A stretch of DNA of 64,000 nt from an uncultured Lachnospiraceae bacterium (GCA_947630695.1 CANRIM010000001.1:82841-146840), one strand, 5' to 3'. Positions 18,013 to 27,461 are shown, numbered from the stretch's first letter. Notes: generated by a model not told the origin, from the sequence alone. Numbers and translations: made by a program.

Positions 18013-19539
18013 ATGAGAACAAGCGGAATCCTGATGCCGGTATTTTCGCTGCCGTCTCCATACGGCACAGGCACCTTCGGAAAAGAAGCCTATGCATTTG
18101 TGGACTTTCTGAAAAAGGCAGGGCAGCGGTACTGGCAGATACTTCCATTAAACCCGACCAACTACGGAGATTCCCCGTACCAGTCTTTTTCCTCTGCAGC
18201 GGGGAATCCCTATTTTATTGATCTGGATATGCTGCAGGAGGAGGACCTGCTGCAGAAATCGGAATACGAACATGTGGATTTCGGCGGGGACCGTACCAGC
18301 GTGGATTACGGAAAGCTGTATGAAAACCGTTACCGGGTACTGCGGATCGCCTTTGCCCGTTTCCGGCAGGCCATACCGGAGGCTTTTCACCGGTTCTGTG
18401 CGAAACATGAAGACTGGCTGCCGGAATACGCCCTGTTTATGGCGTTAAAAGATGCGAATGGCGGCGTCAGCTGGCGGAAATGGGATGAAAAGCTGCGGTT
18501 CAGGGATCCGGAAACCCTGCGGCAGGCCCGGGAAGATTATCAGGAAGATATTCTGTTTTACGAATTTCTGCAGTACATCTTTTTTAAACAATGGACAAAA
18601 CTGAAGGTATATGCCAATCAGAACGGAATCAAAATGATCGGCGATATGCCCATCTATGTGGCGGACGACAGTGTGGACGTATGGGCGGATCCGAAGCAGT
18701 TTGATCTGGACGAAGATTTGCTGCCGAAAGTAGTCGCAGGCTGTCCGCCGGACGCATTTTCGGCAGACGGACAGCTCTGGGGCAGCCCGGTGTATGACTG
18801 GGAACGGATGCGAAAGGAAGCGCAGCCCTATGCCTGGTGGCGTGATCGGGTGAAACGGGCTTTTGCCATGTATGATGTGATTCGCATCGACCATTTCCGG
18901 GGATTCGAATCCTTCTATTGTATTCCCTATGGCGAGAAGACGGCCAGACGGGGCAGCTGGCGCAAAGGTCCCGGCATGGAACTGATCCGCGCGCTGCAGG
19001 AGGATTACGGAAGTGCACTGCCCATCATTGCCGAAGATCTGGGCTTTTTGACGCCGGAAGTAAAGAAACTGCTGAAGGACAGCGGCTTCCCCGGCATGAA
19101 GGTATTGCAGTTCGCATTTTCGGGGGATCCGGAAAGCGATTATCTGCCCCACAATTATGACAGAAACTGCGTTGTCTATACCGGCACCCATGACAATGAT
19201 ACGATTATGGGCTGGATGAACGACACCGCGCCCCATGAAGTGGAGAATGCAAAGCGGTATATGCATTTCGAAGGCAGCGGCGGCTTCAACTGGGCGATGA
19301 TTCGCCTGGCAATGATGTCTGTGGCGGATACTGCGGTATTCATGATGCAGGATTTTCTGGGATTGGGCAAAGAAGCCCGTATCAATACGCCGTCCACGCT
19401 GGGCGGAAACTGGAACTGGCGGATTTTGCCGGGCTGTACCAACGACTGGCTGGCAAAAATTATACGTGACTGCTGTATGATTTACGGCAGATGTGTAAAA
19501 CATACAGAAGGAAAAGAAGAGCAGAGGAACGGATCATGA
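18013..19539 (+). CDS. malQ: 4-alpha-glucanotransferase (amylomaltase, GH77)
   Basis: MalQ (508 residues) transfers alpha-1,4-glucan segments between maltodextrins in the cytoplasm. GH77 motifs are visible: SGILMPVFSLPSPYGTGTFG at the N-terminus, IGDMPIYVADDSVDVWA, the nucleophile region VIRIDHFRGFE, the acid/base IIAEDLG, and YTGTHDNDTIMGW. ATG 18013 follows AAGGAGAAA. Its stop overlaps the nadE start as ATGA, so the two are one operon, although they have no metabolic link. Confidence 0.96.
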   Translation: MRTSGILMPVFSLPSPYGTGTFGKEAYAFVDFLKKAGQRYWQILPLNPTNYGDSPYQSFSSAAGNPYFIDLDMLQEEDLLQKSEYEHVDFGGDRTSVDYGKLYENRYRVLRIAFARFRQAIPEAFHRFCAKHEDWLPEYALFMALKDANGGVSWRKWDEKLRFRDPETLRQAREDYQEDILFYEFLQYIFFKQWTKLKVYANQNGIKMIGDMPIYVADDSVDVWADPKQFDLDEDLLPKVVAGCPPDAFSADGQLWGSPVYDWERMRKEAQPYAWWRDRVKRAFAMYDVIRIDHFRGFESFYCIPYGEKTARRGSWRKGPGMELIRALQEDYGSALPIIAEDLGFLTPEVKKLLKDSGFPGMKVLQFAFSGDPESDYLPHNYDRNCVVYTGTHDNDTIMGWMNDTAPHEVENAKRYMHFEGSGGFNWAMIRLAMMSVADTAVFMMQDFLGLGKEARINTPSTLGGNWNWRILPGCTNDWLAKIIRDCCMIYGRCVKHTEGKEEQRNGS

Positions 19540-21455
19540 AGGATGGATTGATTAAGGCCGCGGCGGCGGCAGTGGAAATTTCGGTTGCGGATGTAAGAAG
19601 CAATGCCCGCAGGATCATTGAAAAGATAGAGGGTGCAGATGTGCAGAAGATCAATCTGTTGGTGCTGCCGGAGCTTTGTCTGACCGGGTATACCTGCGGA
19701 GACCTGTTCTTTTCGGAACAGCTGCTTTCGGAAAGCAATCAGGCGCTGAAAGAAATTGCCGCAGCCACAAAAGGATTGTATCCGGTTACCGTGCTGGGAG
19801 CGCCCCTTGCAGCCTGCGGAAAGCTGTACAACTGCGCGGTGGTTCTGCATGACGGAAAGATTCTGGGCGCGGTGCCGAAAATACGGATCCCCAATTACGG
19901 GGAATTTTATGAGAAGCGGCATTTTGCCGCAGGCGATACCCTGGGCCGTGATGCGTCGGTACAGATCGGCGGAGAAACCTTCCCCGTTTCCCCCCGGCTG
20001 CTGTTTCAGAATGAAAAAATGACGGACTACTGTTTCGGTATTGAGATCTGTGAGGATCTTTGGGCGGCGGAGACCCCTTCCGCGGCGCTGTGCCAGGCAG
20101 GGGCGGTGCTGATTGCAAATCCTTCCGCCTCCGATGAACTGATCGGAAAGTCCCAGTACCGGAAACTGCTGGTTTCCGCCACCAGCGCGCGGCTGCTGTG
20201 CGGGTATATTTATTCCTCTTCGGACAGCAGCGAATCCACCCAGGATATGGTCTATTCCCGGCATGCGCTGATTTGTGAAAACGGAAAACTGCTGGCGGAA
20301 AACAAAGCCTTTGAAGAAAATGCCTATACGGTTACGGAAATCGATATACAGCATTTGATGGCGGAGCGGCGAAAGAACACCAGTTTTGCCGCCGCCGTAC
20401 CGGAGGAGTACTGCAGAATCAGCTTTGCGCAGGAACTGCGGGAAACGGCGATTACCCGGTTTATTGAAAAAAATCCCTTTGTTCCGGACGACAGAGAGGA
20501 TGTCCGGACGAGGGCGGAGTCCATTCTGGCGATTCAGTCTCAGGGACTGAAGAAACGGCTGGAACATACAAAAGCCAAATCTGCTGTTATCGGCGTATCC
20601 GGCGGACTTGACAGCACGCTGGCGCTGCTGGTGGCCGTCCGGGCCATGGCCCTTTGCCATCGTCCGCTGACGGACGTGATTGCAGTGACCATGCCCTGTT
20701 TCGGCACCACCAGGCGGACCAAATCCAATGCGGTGCGGCTGTGTGAGGAACTGGGCGTTACGCTGAAGGAAATTGATATCACAAAAAGTGTGCTTTCCCA
20801 TTTTGCGGACATCGGACAGGATCCGAAGACCTATGACGTGATCTTCGAAAACGCCCAGGCCCGGGAACGGACCCAGGTACTGATGGATCTGGCCAACATG
20901 TATGGCGGGCTGGTTATCGGAACAGGGGATCTGTCGGAACTGGCCCTGGGCTGGGCTACCTACAACGGGGATCACATGTCCATGTACGGAGTCAATGCTT
21001 CCGTGCCGAAAACGCTGGTCCGCTATATCGTACATTATGAATCCATCCGTTACGGCGGCGCCATCGGCGAAATTCTGGAGGATATTCTGGATACGCCGGT
21101 ATCGCCGGAACTGCTGCCGGTATCCGAGCAGGGGGAAATGACCCAGAAAACCGAGGATCTGGTGGGACCCTACGAGCTGCACGATTTCTTCCTCTATCAC
21201 ATGCTGCGGTTTTCCGAAACACCGGCAAAAATTCTGCGGCTGGCAGAAATCGCTTATCAGGGCGTTTATCCAAAGGACGTCATTCTGCACTGGCTGAAGG
21301 TATTTATCCGCCGGTTTTTTGCCCAGCAGTTCAAACGCTCCTGTATTCCGGACGGCCCGAAGGTAGGTTCTGTGACCCTTTCACCCAGAGGCGACTGGCG
21401 GATGCCTTCCGATGCATCGGCCGCGATCTGGCTTTCACAGCTGGAAGGCGAATGA
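19536..21455 (+). CDS. nadE: Glutamine-dependent NAD+ synthetase
   Basis: NadE (639 residues) amidates nicotinic acid adenine dinucleotide to NAD+, taking ammonia from glutamine. The N-terminal nitrilase-type glutaminase has its triad in LPELCLTGY (Glu), the KIRIPNYGEFYE segment (Lys) and GIEICEDLW (Cys172). The C-terminal synthetase has the PP-loop GVSGGLDSTLAL and NAQARERTQVLMDLAN. The protein is full length. It lies between malQ and sigG. No clear terminator follows, so sigG may receive some read-through. Confidence 0.96.
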   Translation: MKDGLIKAAAAAVEISVADVRSNARRIIEKIEGADVQKINLLVLPELCLTGYTCGDLFFSEQLLSESNQALKEIAAATKGLYPVTVLGAPLAACGKLYNCAVVLHDGKILGAVPKIRIPNYGEFYEKRHFAAGDTLGRDASVQIGGETFPVSPRLLFQNEKMTDYCFGIEICEDLWAAETPSAALCQAGAVLIANPSASDELIGKSQYRKLLVSATSARLLCGYIYSSSDSSESTQDMVYSRHALICENGKLLAENKAFEENAYTVTEIDIQHLMAERRKNTSFAAAVPEEYCRISFAQELRETAITRFIEKNPFVPDDREDVRTRAESILAIQSQGLKKRLEHTKAKSAVIGVSGGLDSTLALLVAVRAMALCHRPLTDVIAVTMPCFGTTRRTKSNAVRLCEELGVTLKEIDITKSVLSHFADIGQDPKTYDVIFENAQARERTQVLMDLANMYGGLVIGTGDLSELALGWATYNGDHMSMYGVNASVPKTLVRYIVHYESIRYGGAIGEILEDILDTPVSPELLPVSEQGEMTQKTEDLVGPYELHDFFLYHMLRFSETPAKILRLAEIAYQGVYPKDVILHWLKVFIRRFFAQQFKRSCIPDGPKVGSVTLSPRGDWRMPSDASAAIWLSQLEGE

Positions 21456-21534
21456 TTTTTCTTTTCCAAAACTGAATATTTCCCCAAAATTATGTCCAAG
21501 CTATTTATGAAAACATAAACAGGGAGGACAGATC

Positions 21535-22314
21535 ATGGCATTGTGCAAGGTGGAAATCTGCGGTGTCAATACCTCCAGACTGCCGGTGCTGAAGGACGAG
21601 GAAAAAGAGCAGCTGCTGCGCCGCATCAAAGAAGGCGACGAGGCGGCGCGGGAAACCTTCATCCACGGAAACCTCCGGCTGGTATTGAGCGTGATCAAAC
21701 GATTTCCAAATACAAATGAGAATGCCGATGATTTATTTCAGATTGGATGCATAGGACTGATTAAGGCGATTGACAACTTTGACATCAGCCTGAATGTAAA
21801 ATTTTCCACCTATGCGGTCCCGATGATAATCGGGGAGATACGAAGGTTTTTAAGAGACAACAATGCAATCCGGGTGAGCCGGTCGCTGCGGGATACGGCG
21901 TACAAGGCCATCTATGCAAGAGAAAATATGATGAAAAACAGTCAGCGGGATCCGACGGTTTCTGAAATTGCGGAAGAAATCGGCCTGCCGAAGGAGGATG
22001 TAGTTTACGCGCTGGACGCAATACAAACGCCGGTCAGCCTGTATGATCCGGTATATTCCGAAAGCGGCGATACGCTGTACGTCATGGATCAGATCAGTGA
22101 CAAAAAGAACAAAGAGGAATCCTGGGTAGAGGAAATCTCTTTGGAAGAAGCGATGAAAAAGCTCAGCGAACGGGAACGGCACATCATCGATCTGCGGTTT
22201 TATGAAGGCAAAACCCAGATGGAAGTGGCAAAGGAAATCGGCATCAGCCAGGCGCAGGTTTCCCGGCTCGAAAAAAATGCGTTGAAATTCATGAAGCGTT
22301 TTCTGACGATCTGA
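21535..22314 (+). CDS. sigG: Sporulation sigma factor sigma-G
   Basis: Sigma-G (259 residues) drives late forespore transcription. It matches B. subtilis sigma-G closely: KVEICGVNTSRLPVLK at the N-terminus, GNLRLVLSVIKRF, DDLFQIGCIGLIKAIDNFD and the C-terminal helix-turn-helix GISQAQVSRLEKNAL. GGGAGGAC precedes ATG 21535. In many clostridia spoIIGA, sigE and sigG are contiguous on one strand; here sigE lies on the other strand and malQ-nadE separate them. The downstream ylmC and nrdR genes keep the usual order. Confidence 0.97.
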   Translation: MALCKVEICGVNTSRLPVLKDEEKEQLLRRIKEGDEAARETFIHGNLRLVLSVIKRFPNTNENADDLFQIGCIGLIKAIDNFDISLNVKFSTYAVPMIIGEIRRFLRDNNAIRVSRSLRDTAYKAIYARENMMKNSQRDPTVSEIAEEIGLPKEDVVYALDAIQTPVSLYDPVYSESGDTLYVMDQISDKKNKEESWVEEISLEEAMKKLSERERHIIDLRFYEGKTQMEVAKEIGISQAQVSRLEKNALKFMKRFLTI

Positions 22315-22379
22315 GATCAGGAACATATCCTGCGGAAATGCATACTGTAATACCGGAAGACAAAAAGAGGCCGGCGGCT

Positions 22380-22643
22380 ATGAGAATCTGTGAGCTGAGG
22401 AACAAGGAAGTCATTAATATCTGTGACTGCAGAAAGCTGGGGTTTGTGGAGGATGTCAACATCGATCCCTGTACGGGCTGCGTCAAAGAACTGATCGTTC
22501 CGGAACATAGCCGCCTGTTTTGTCTGTTTCAGGAAGAATTTGAATATGTGATTCCCTGGTGCTGCGTCCGGCAGCTGGGGGAGGATATCGTTCTGGTGGA
22601 AGTCAAAACAAAAGAAGTGCGGAAAGTCTGCAACAGCGTTTGA
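22380..22643 (+). CDS. ylmC: YlmC/YmxH family PRC-barrel protein
   Basis: This 87-residue protein has the PRC-barrel-like pattern of the YlmC/YmxH sporulation family: LRNKEVINICDCRKLGFVED, then a block of hydrophobic strands and VIPWCCVRQLGEDIVLV. Start 22380 is preferred over an in-frame ATG at 22338 because AAAGAGG lies 9 nt upstream. The position after sigG and before nrdR is typical for Clostridia. The molecular function of this family is not established. Confidence 0.85.
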   Translation: MRICELRNKEVINICDCRKLGFVEDVNIDPCTGCVKELIVPEHSRLFCLFQEEFEYVIPWCCVRQLGEDIVLVEVKTKEVRKVCNSV

Positions 22644-22669
22644 CACTGTTTATCAATCTGTGTTATCAT
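22640..22669 (+). promoter_or_regulatory. Sigma-A promoter of nrdR
   Basis: Perfect TTGACA (22640-22645), overlapping the ylmC stop codon, 18-nt spacer, TATCAT (22664-22669). It should start transcription of nrdR and probably the two genes after it. Confidence 0.75.
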
Positions 22670-22701
22670 TTTAAAAGTATGGTTTTCAGGAGGATAAAGC
22701 G

Positions 22702-23151
22702 ATGAGGTGTCCGTTTTGCGGAAAGGAAAATACGAAAGTTATTGATTCAAGACCGGTGGAGGACGTCAATTCCATCCGGCGCCGCAGGGTCTGCGACGTC
22801 TGCGGAAAACGCTTTACCACGTATGAAAAAATTGAAACCATTCCGCTGATCGTGATCAAAAAGGACAATAACAGGGAACAGTACGACCGTTCCAAGATTG
22901 AATCCGGGGTTTTACGCGCCTGTCACAAGCGGCCGGTATCGGCAAAGCAGATCATCAGCCTGGTCAACGATGTGGAAACCGAACTTTTCAATATGGAAGT
23001 GCGGGAAATCCCGTCTACCGTGATCGGCGAAATCGTTATGAATAAATTAAAAGATCTGGAGGCAGTGGCCTATGTGCGCTTTGCCTCGGTTTACAGAGAA
23101 TTTAAAGACGTAAATACTTTTATGGAAGAACTGAAAAAACTACTGAAATAA
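22702..23151 (+). CDS. nrdR: Transcriptional repressor NrdR
   Basis: NrdR (149 residues) represses ribonucleotide reductase genes when dATP is abundant. It has an N-terminal zinc ribbon (CPFC at 3-6 and CDVC about 31-34), the linker RRRVCDVCGKRFTTYE, and an ATP-cone domain (about 49-139) with VIKKDNNREQYDRSKI. Length is standard. AGGAGG precedes ATG 22702. No NrdR box was recognised within the window. Confidence 0.97.
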   Translation: MRCPFCGKENTKVIDSRPVEDVNSIRRRRVCDVCGKRFTTYEKIETIPLIVIKKDNNREQYDRSKIESGVLRACHKRPVSAKQIISLVNDVETELFNMEVREIPSTVIGEIVMNKLKDLEAVAYVRFASVYREFKDVNTFMEELKKLLK

Positions 23152-23169
23152 ACAAAGGAAGAAAAGATT

Positions 23170-23679
23170 ATGGCGACATTACTGGAACAGTGGCGGGAAG
23201 CCGCATACGCACAGGATCAGAACACAAAAGAAGCAAAAAAGTTCTGGAAGGATTATTTTGCAAAGGAAAAGGAAATCTACCGGCAGCTGCTGGCGCAGCC
23301 GGATACGCCGGTCAAGGGCAGCGTCAAAGCACTGGCGGCGCAGTTTGATATCGATTTGATGACCATGACGGGGTTTCTGGACGGCATCAACGACAGCCTG
23401 AAAAAGGAAAACAACGTCGAAAAGATGACGGAAAAAACAACGGTCAGCTTAGACTACGATCCGGAAAAGCTGTACTGGCATATGGTGGAGGCAAAGGCCG
23501 ACTGGCTGTATGAGCTTCCGGAATGGGACGCGCTGCTTTCTGAAGAAAAACGCCGGGAACTTTACATGGACCAGAAACATTCCGGAACGGTCCGGAAGGA
23601 AGCGAAAGTCGGAAGAAACGATCCCTGTCCCTGCGGCAGCGGTTTGAAATATAAGAAGTGCTGCGGTAAAGGTAAATAG
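23170..23679 (+). CDS. SEC-C motif protein
   Basis: This 169-residue protein ends in a complete SEC-C zinc-binding motif, [19 protein letters not shown], as found at the end of SecA. The rest is mainly helical and charged, without a recognised domain. Similar small SEC-C proteins of unknown role occur in Lachnospiraceae near nrdR and glmM. Binding of ribosomes or nucleic acids is an inference from SEC-C proteins in general. Confidence 0.8.
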   Translation: MATLLEQWREAAYAQDQNTKEAKKFWKDYFAKEKEIYRQLLAQPDTPVKGSVKALAAQFDIDLMTMTGFLDGINDSLKKENNVEKMTEKTTVSLDYDPEKLYWHMVEAKADWLYELPEWDALLSEEKRRELYMDQKHSGTVRKEAKVGRNDPCPCGSGLKYKKCCGKGK

Positions 23680-23692
23680 GAGGGATTTTATT

Positions 23693-25036
23693 ATGGGCAA
23701 ATACTTCGGAACAGACGGCGTCAGAGGCGAAGCAAATGTCACTCTGAATGCTTCCACGGCGTTTCAGATCGGTAAATTTCTGGGCTGGTATTACGGAAAC
23801 GGAAAATCATGCAGAATCGTCATCGGCAAGGACACGAGACGCAGCAGTTATATGTTTGAGCAGGCTTTGGCGGCAGGACTGGTATCTACCGGTGCGGACG
23901 CCTATTTTCTGCATGTAACTACGACGCCGTCGGTTTCTTACGCGGTGCGCACGGAGGATTTCGCCTGCGGTATTATGATTTCCGCAAGCCACAATCCGTA
24001 TTATGACAACGGCATCAAGCTTTTGAACGGCTACGGAGAGAAGCTGGAAGAAAGCGTGATTGAAAAAATAGAGCAGTATATTGACGGACAGTTTGAAATT
24101 CCCTTTGCCAAACGGGAACGCATCGGCAGGGTCGTGGATTTCAGCGCCGGCCGGAACCGTTATATCGGGCATCTGATTTCCATTCCCACCAAATCCTTCA
24201 AAGGCGTGCGTGTGGGCTTAGACTGCGCCAACGGAAGCGCGTCTTCCATTGCAAAAAACGTGTTTGATACCCTGGGTGCGAAAACTTATGTGATCAACGA
24301 TGGGCCGGACGGTACCAATATCAACAACAACTGCGGTTCCACGCATATTGAGGGCCTTTGCCAGCTGGTCAGAAATGAAGGGCTGGATATCGGTTTCGCT
24401 TATGACGGGGACGCTGACCGCTGCCTCTGCGTGGACAGTCATGGTGAAGTGATTTCCGGCGACGGTATTCTCTATGCCGCCGGGAAATATTTAAAGAGCA
24501 AAGGCAGACTGCAGAATGACACGGTGGTGACCACGGTGATGTCCAATTACGGACTGTATAAAGCCTTTGACGAGGCGGGCATCCGCTATGAGACCACGCC
24601 GGTGGGCGATAAATATGTTTACGAGTGTATTCAGAAAAACAATTACAGTCTGGGCGGTGAACAGTCCGGACATATCATTTTCAGCAGATTCGCCAATACC
24701 GGCGACGGCATTCTGACCTCGCTGATGGTCATGGATATGGTCATCGCCTCGAAAAAACGCATCGAAGATATGGTCAAGGGCTTTACCGTATATCCGCAGG
24801 TACTGAAAAATGTCACGGTCGGCGATAAGACGGCGGCGATGGAAGACCCCGACGTACAGGCCGCGATTGAAAAAGAAGCGAAGCGGCTGGGGGATGACGG
24901 CAGAATCCTGGTACGGGCCAGCGGAACGGAGCCTCTGGTTCGTGTCATGGTTGAGGCCGGAACGGAAGAAATCTGCGAAAACAGTGTGGATGAAGTGATC
25001 TTTGTCCTCCGTAAAAAAGGACACATTACGGTTTAA
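23693..25036 (+). CDS. glmM: Phosphoglucosamine mutase
   Basis: GlmM (447 residues) converts glucosamine-6-phosphate to glucosamine-1-phosphate for UDP-GlcNAc and peptidoglycan synthesis. The start GKYFGTDGVRGEAN, the phosphoserine loop ISASHNPYYDNGIK (Ser99), the metal loop YDGDADRCL, the sugar loop GGEQSGH and the phosphate loop RASGTEPLVRVM are all present. AGGAGG precedes ATG 23693. Confidence 0.95.
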   Translation: MGKYFGTDGVRGEANVTLNASTAFQIGKFLGWYYGNGKSCRIVIGKDTRRSSYMFEQALAAGLVSTGADAYFLHVTTTPSVSYAVRTEDFACGIMISASHNPYYDNGIKLLNGYGEKLEESVIEKIEQYIDGQFEIPFAKRERIGRVVDFSAGRNRYIGHLISIPTKSFKGVRVGLDCANGSASSIAKNVFDTLGAKTYVINDGPDGTNINNNCGSTHIEGLCQLVRNEGLDIGFAYDGDADRCLCVDSHGEVISGDGILYAAGKYLKSKGRLQNDTVVTTVMSNYGLYKAFDEAGIRYETTPVGDKYVYECIQKNNYSLGGEQSGHIIFSRFANTGDGILTSLMVMDMVIASKKRIEDMVKGFTVYPQVLKNVTVGDKTAAMEDPDVQAAIEKEAKRLGDDGRILVRASGTEPLVRVMVEAGTEEICENSVDEVIFVLRKKGHITV

Positions 25037-25039
25037 AAC

Positions 25040-25074
25040 GGCGGACGTGCCGCTACATATTATATGGAGGAAGG
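25040..25074 (+). repeat. Possible 3' remnant of the structured element
   Basis: GGCGGACGTGCCGCTAC followed by ATATTATATGGAGGAAGG resembles the end of copy B (GGCGCGCGTGCCGCTAC, CTTAATAAATGGAGGAAG). Like the full copies it ends in the ribosome site of the following gene. The first hairpin is absent. Confidence 0.45.
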
Positions 25075-25077
25075 CAA

Positions 25078-27390
25078 ATGAAATGCCTGATACTGGCCGG
25101 AGGCAGCGGCGACAGTCTCTGGCCCTTGTCCAGAAAGAATTACCCCAAACAATTTATGGATATTCATCAGAATCGTTCCTCACTGCAGGAGACTGTGGTG
25201 AGGAATCTTCCCTTTTGCGATGAATTTCTGATTTCCACCAGCCTGTCCTATCATTTTATTGTAGACGGGCAGATGAAAGCGTTTCAGGGCCTGACCTACC
25301 GATGCTTTCTGGAAGAGTGTCCTGCGGGCACCGCGGCGGCGGTGGCGCTGGCCTGTATGCTGTCCAATCCGACGGAGCTGATTCTGGCGGTGTCCGCCGA
25401 TATCCTGGCGGGGGACAAGCATTATCAGGAAGCGGTGCTGAAAGCAAAAGAGGCGGCCAAACAGGGAAATATCGTGGTATTTGCGGCGCCCGCCCTGCAG
25501 GAAATTTCAGCGGTAAGCTATATGACCTGCAGCGGAGAGGATGTTACCGGCTTTTTTGTCCGGCCGGACCGGGAAACGGCAAAACGGCTGATTGAAGAAA
25601 ACGCCCTGTTTCATACCGGCATGACTCTGTTTTGCGCAGGGGATATGCTGCGCGCCTTTCAGACGCAGCAGCCCGGACTGTATGGGGCCTGCGAAGAAAT
25701 TGTCAGGAATACCAAGCGGGGCCTGGATACGATCCGGTTTTCCGCAGCGCTGCTGGAGGCGTTGCCCCAGCTGTCGCTGGAAGAAGCAGTACTGCGGCGT
25801 CATAACGGACTGAAAGCAGTCAACGCCGCATTTTCCTGGAAGAGCATCGACCGCTTTGAGGATATCGTTTTTGAAAAGCATCCGGTGATTTTAAGGGACT
25901 GTGAAAACGTCAGCATTGTCAATGCGGCGGACCGGCATCTGGTGGTGGCGGACGGCGTCAGCGATCTGACTATTGTACATACACAGGACGTGACCCTGAT
26001 CGGCAAACCCCAGGAGACAGACCGGATCCGCACGCTTGCTGCGGATTACGGCACAAAATATCCGTCCTATTTCAACGATCATAAGGTGCTCTATTATCCT
26101 TACGGCACCCAGGAAGTTTTGGTGGAGGATCCCGGCTATGTGGTGAAAAAAAGTGTGATCTATCCGGGACATACCATTGCCGAACACCGGCACACCGGAC
26201 GACGGGAACACTGGGTGATTACCGAGGGAGAAGCCCTTCTGACGGTGGACGGCACGTCTTTTTGCAGAAAAGCGGGGGAAAGCGCCGATATCGGCGACGG
26301 CATTTTCCATAAAATAGAAAATACCGGCGAGGTGGCGGTGACCATTATCCGCACCATTACCGGAAAAATTGAAAAAGACCGGAAGGAATTGTCGTCGCGG
26401 CAGAGTACCTCCGGACATATGCAGTTTCCGAATATCGTAAAACTTTCGCCGGCATTTCAGGATTATATCTGGGGCGGCAGCCGGATCCGGACGGAACTTC
26501 AGAAAAAAACCGATCTGGAACGGGTGGCGGAAAGCTGGGAGCTGTCCGCCCATGAAGACGGCCAGTCGGTGATCGCGGAGGGCAGATACAAGGGAATGCG
26601 GTTCGGAAAATATCTGGAACGCATCGGCAGGGAAAGCTGGGGCTGGAAGGCGGCGCAGATGCCGCGTTTCCCGCTGCTGATCAAATTTCTGGACGCCGCG
26701 GCGCCGCTGTCGCTGCAGGTACATCCGGACGATGAATACGCCTTGTCCAATGAGGGCGAATACGGAAAATATGAAATGTGGTATATTCTGGAGGCAAAGG
26801 AAGGCGCGAAAATCTATCGCGGATTTTCCCGGCCTGCCGGAAAGGAAGAAATCCGGGAACGGATCCGAAACGGCAGCATTCTGGAAATTCTGAATGAAAT
26901 GCCGGTAAAAAGCGGGGACACGGTATGGATCGAGCCCGGCTGCGTGCATGCGCTGGGGGACGGTGTGCTGCTGTGTGAAATCCAGCAGAACTCCAACAGT
27001 ACCTACCGGCTGTACGATTACGGAAGGCCGGACAGCTTCCTGCATAAACGACCGCTGCACATCGATAAAGCGCTGGATGTGATCGGCTGCGCCGGCGGAA
27101 ATTTTGAGACCAGCGCGGACCGGGAATGTAAGACCTATAACGGATATCAGGTGCAGAAGCTGGGCAGCTGCAAATATTTTGTCAGCAGTCTGTATGAAAC
27201 CTGGGACCGTGCGGTGATCGATGTGGACGAGGCGTCCTTTGTTTCCGTGCTGTTTATTGAAGGGGAAGGCACCCTCAGCGACGGCATCACGAAGCTGACA
27301 TTTCAGAAGGGCAGCAGCTTTTTCCTGAAGGCGGGCAAATACAGTGTGACAATTCAGGGAAAGAGCAAATGCCTGGTGACACATGTTTAA
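25078..27390 (+). CDS. Three-part fusion: degenerate mannose-1-phosphate guanylyltransferase, cupin, and type I mannose-6-phosphate isomerase
   Basis: This protein has 770 residues. Residues 1 to about 330 have the nucleotidyltransferase layout of ManC, but the signature is altered: GGSGDSLWPLSR lacks the usual Arg before LWPLSR, the PADH metal motif reads SADI, and the ETGYGYI and WNSGMF motifs are lost. Residues about 345-435 are a cupin (VKKSVIYPGHTIAEHRHTGRRE-type with clustered His) as in type II isomerases. Residues about 445-770 are a type I ManA with PLSLQVHPDDEYAL, the Glu in GKYEMWYIL, and EPGCVHALGDGVLLCEIQQNS. The ManA part looks active and should interconvert fructose-6-P and mannose-6-P. 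The N-terminal part may bind a nucleotide sugar or be regulatory. Confidence 0.85.
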   Translation: MKCLILAGGSGDSLWPLSRKNYPKQFMDIHQNRSSLQETVVRNLPFCDEFLISTSLSYHFIVDGQMKAFQGLTYRCFLEECPAGTAAAVALACMLSNPTELILAVSADILAGDKHYQEAVLKAKEAAKQGNIVVFAAPALQEISAVSYMTCSGEDVTGFFVRPDRETAKRLIEENALFHTGMTLFCAGDMLRAFQTQQPGLYGACEEIVRNTKRGLDTIRFSAALLEALPQLSLEEAVLRRHNGLKAVNAAFSWKSIDRFEDIVFEKHPVILRDCENVSIVNAADRHLVVADGVSDLTIVHTQDVTLIGKPQETDRIRTLAADYGTKYPSYFNDHKVLYYPYGTQEVLVEDPGYVVKKSVIYPGHTIAEHRHTGRREHWVITEGEALLTVDGTSFCRKAGESADIGDGIFHKIENTGEVAVTIIRTITGKIEKDRKELSSRQSTSGHMQFPNIVKLSPAFQDYIWGGSRIRTELQKKTDLERVAESWELSAHEDGQSVIAEGRYKGMRFGKYLERIGRESWGWKAAQMPRFPLLIKFLDAAAPLSLQVHPDDEYALSNEGEYGKYEMWYILEAKEGAKIYRGFSRPAGKEEIRERIRNGSILEILNEMPVKSGDTVWIEPGCVHALGDGVLLCEIQQNSNSTYRLYDYGRPDSFLHKRPLHIDKALDVIGCAGGNFETSADRECKTYNGYQVQKLGSCKYFVSSLYETWDRAVIDVDEASFVSVLFIEGEGTLSDGITKLTFQKGSSFFLKAGKYSVTIQGKSKCLVTHV

Positions 27391-27397
27391 ACAGAAA

Positions 27398-27431
27398 AGT
27401 ATCGAAATCCAAGGATTTCGGTACTTTTTTT
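27398..27431 (+). terminator. Terminator of the glmM-manA region
   Basis: AGTATCGAAATCC (27398-27410) pairs with GGATTTCGGTACT (27413-27425) with one T/G pair and a very short AA loop, followed by a T-run to 27431. It abuts the next promoter. Confidence 0.85.
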
Positions 27432-27432
27432 C

Positions 27433-27461
27433 TTGACAGAAAAAGAAATCCGTGATATAAA
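27433..27461 (+). promoter_or_regulatory. Sigma-A promoter of the metal-resistance operon
   Basis: Perfect TTGACA (27433-27438), 17-nt spacer, TATAAA (27456-27461). The operator described next begins 5 bases after the -10. Confidence 0.85.

Noticed and set aside
19482..21290. Long open frame (about 600 codons) antisense to nadE
   Set aside because: Antisense shadow of a full-length, motif-complete nadE; no ribosome site and low-complexity His/Gln/Arg-rich translation.
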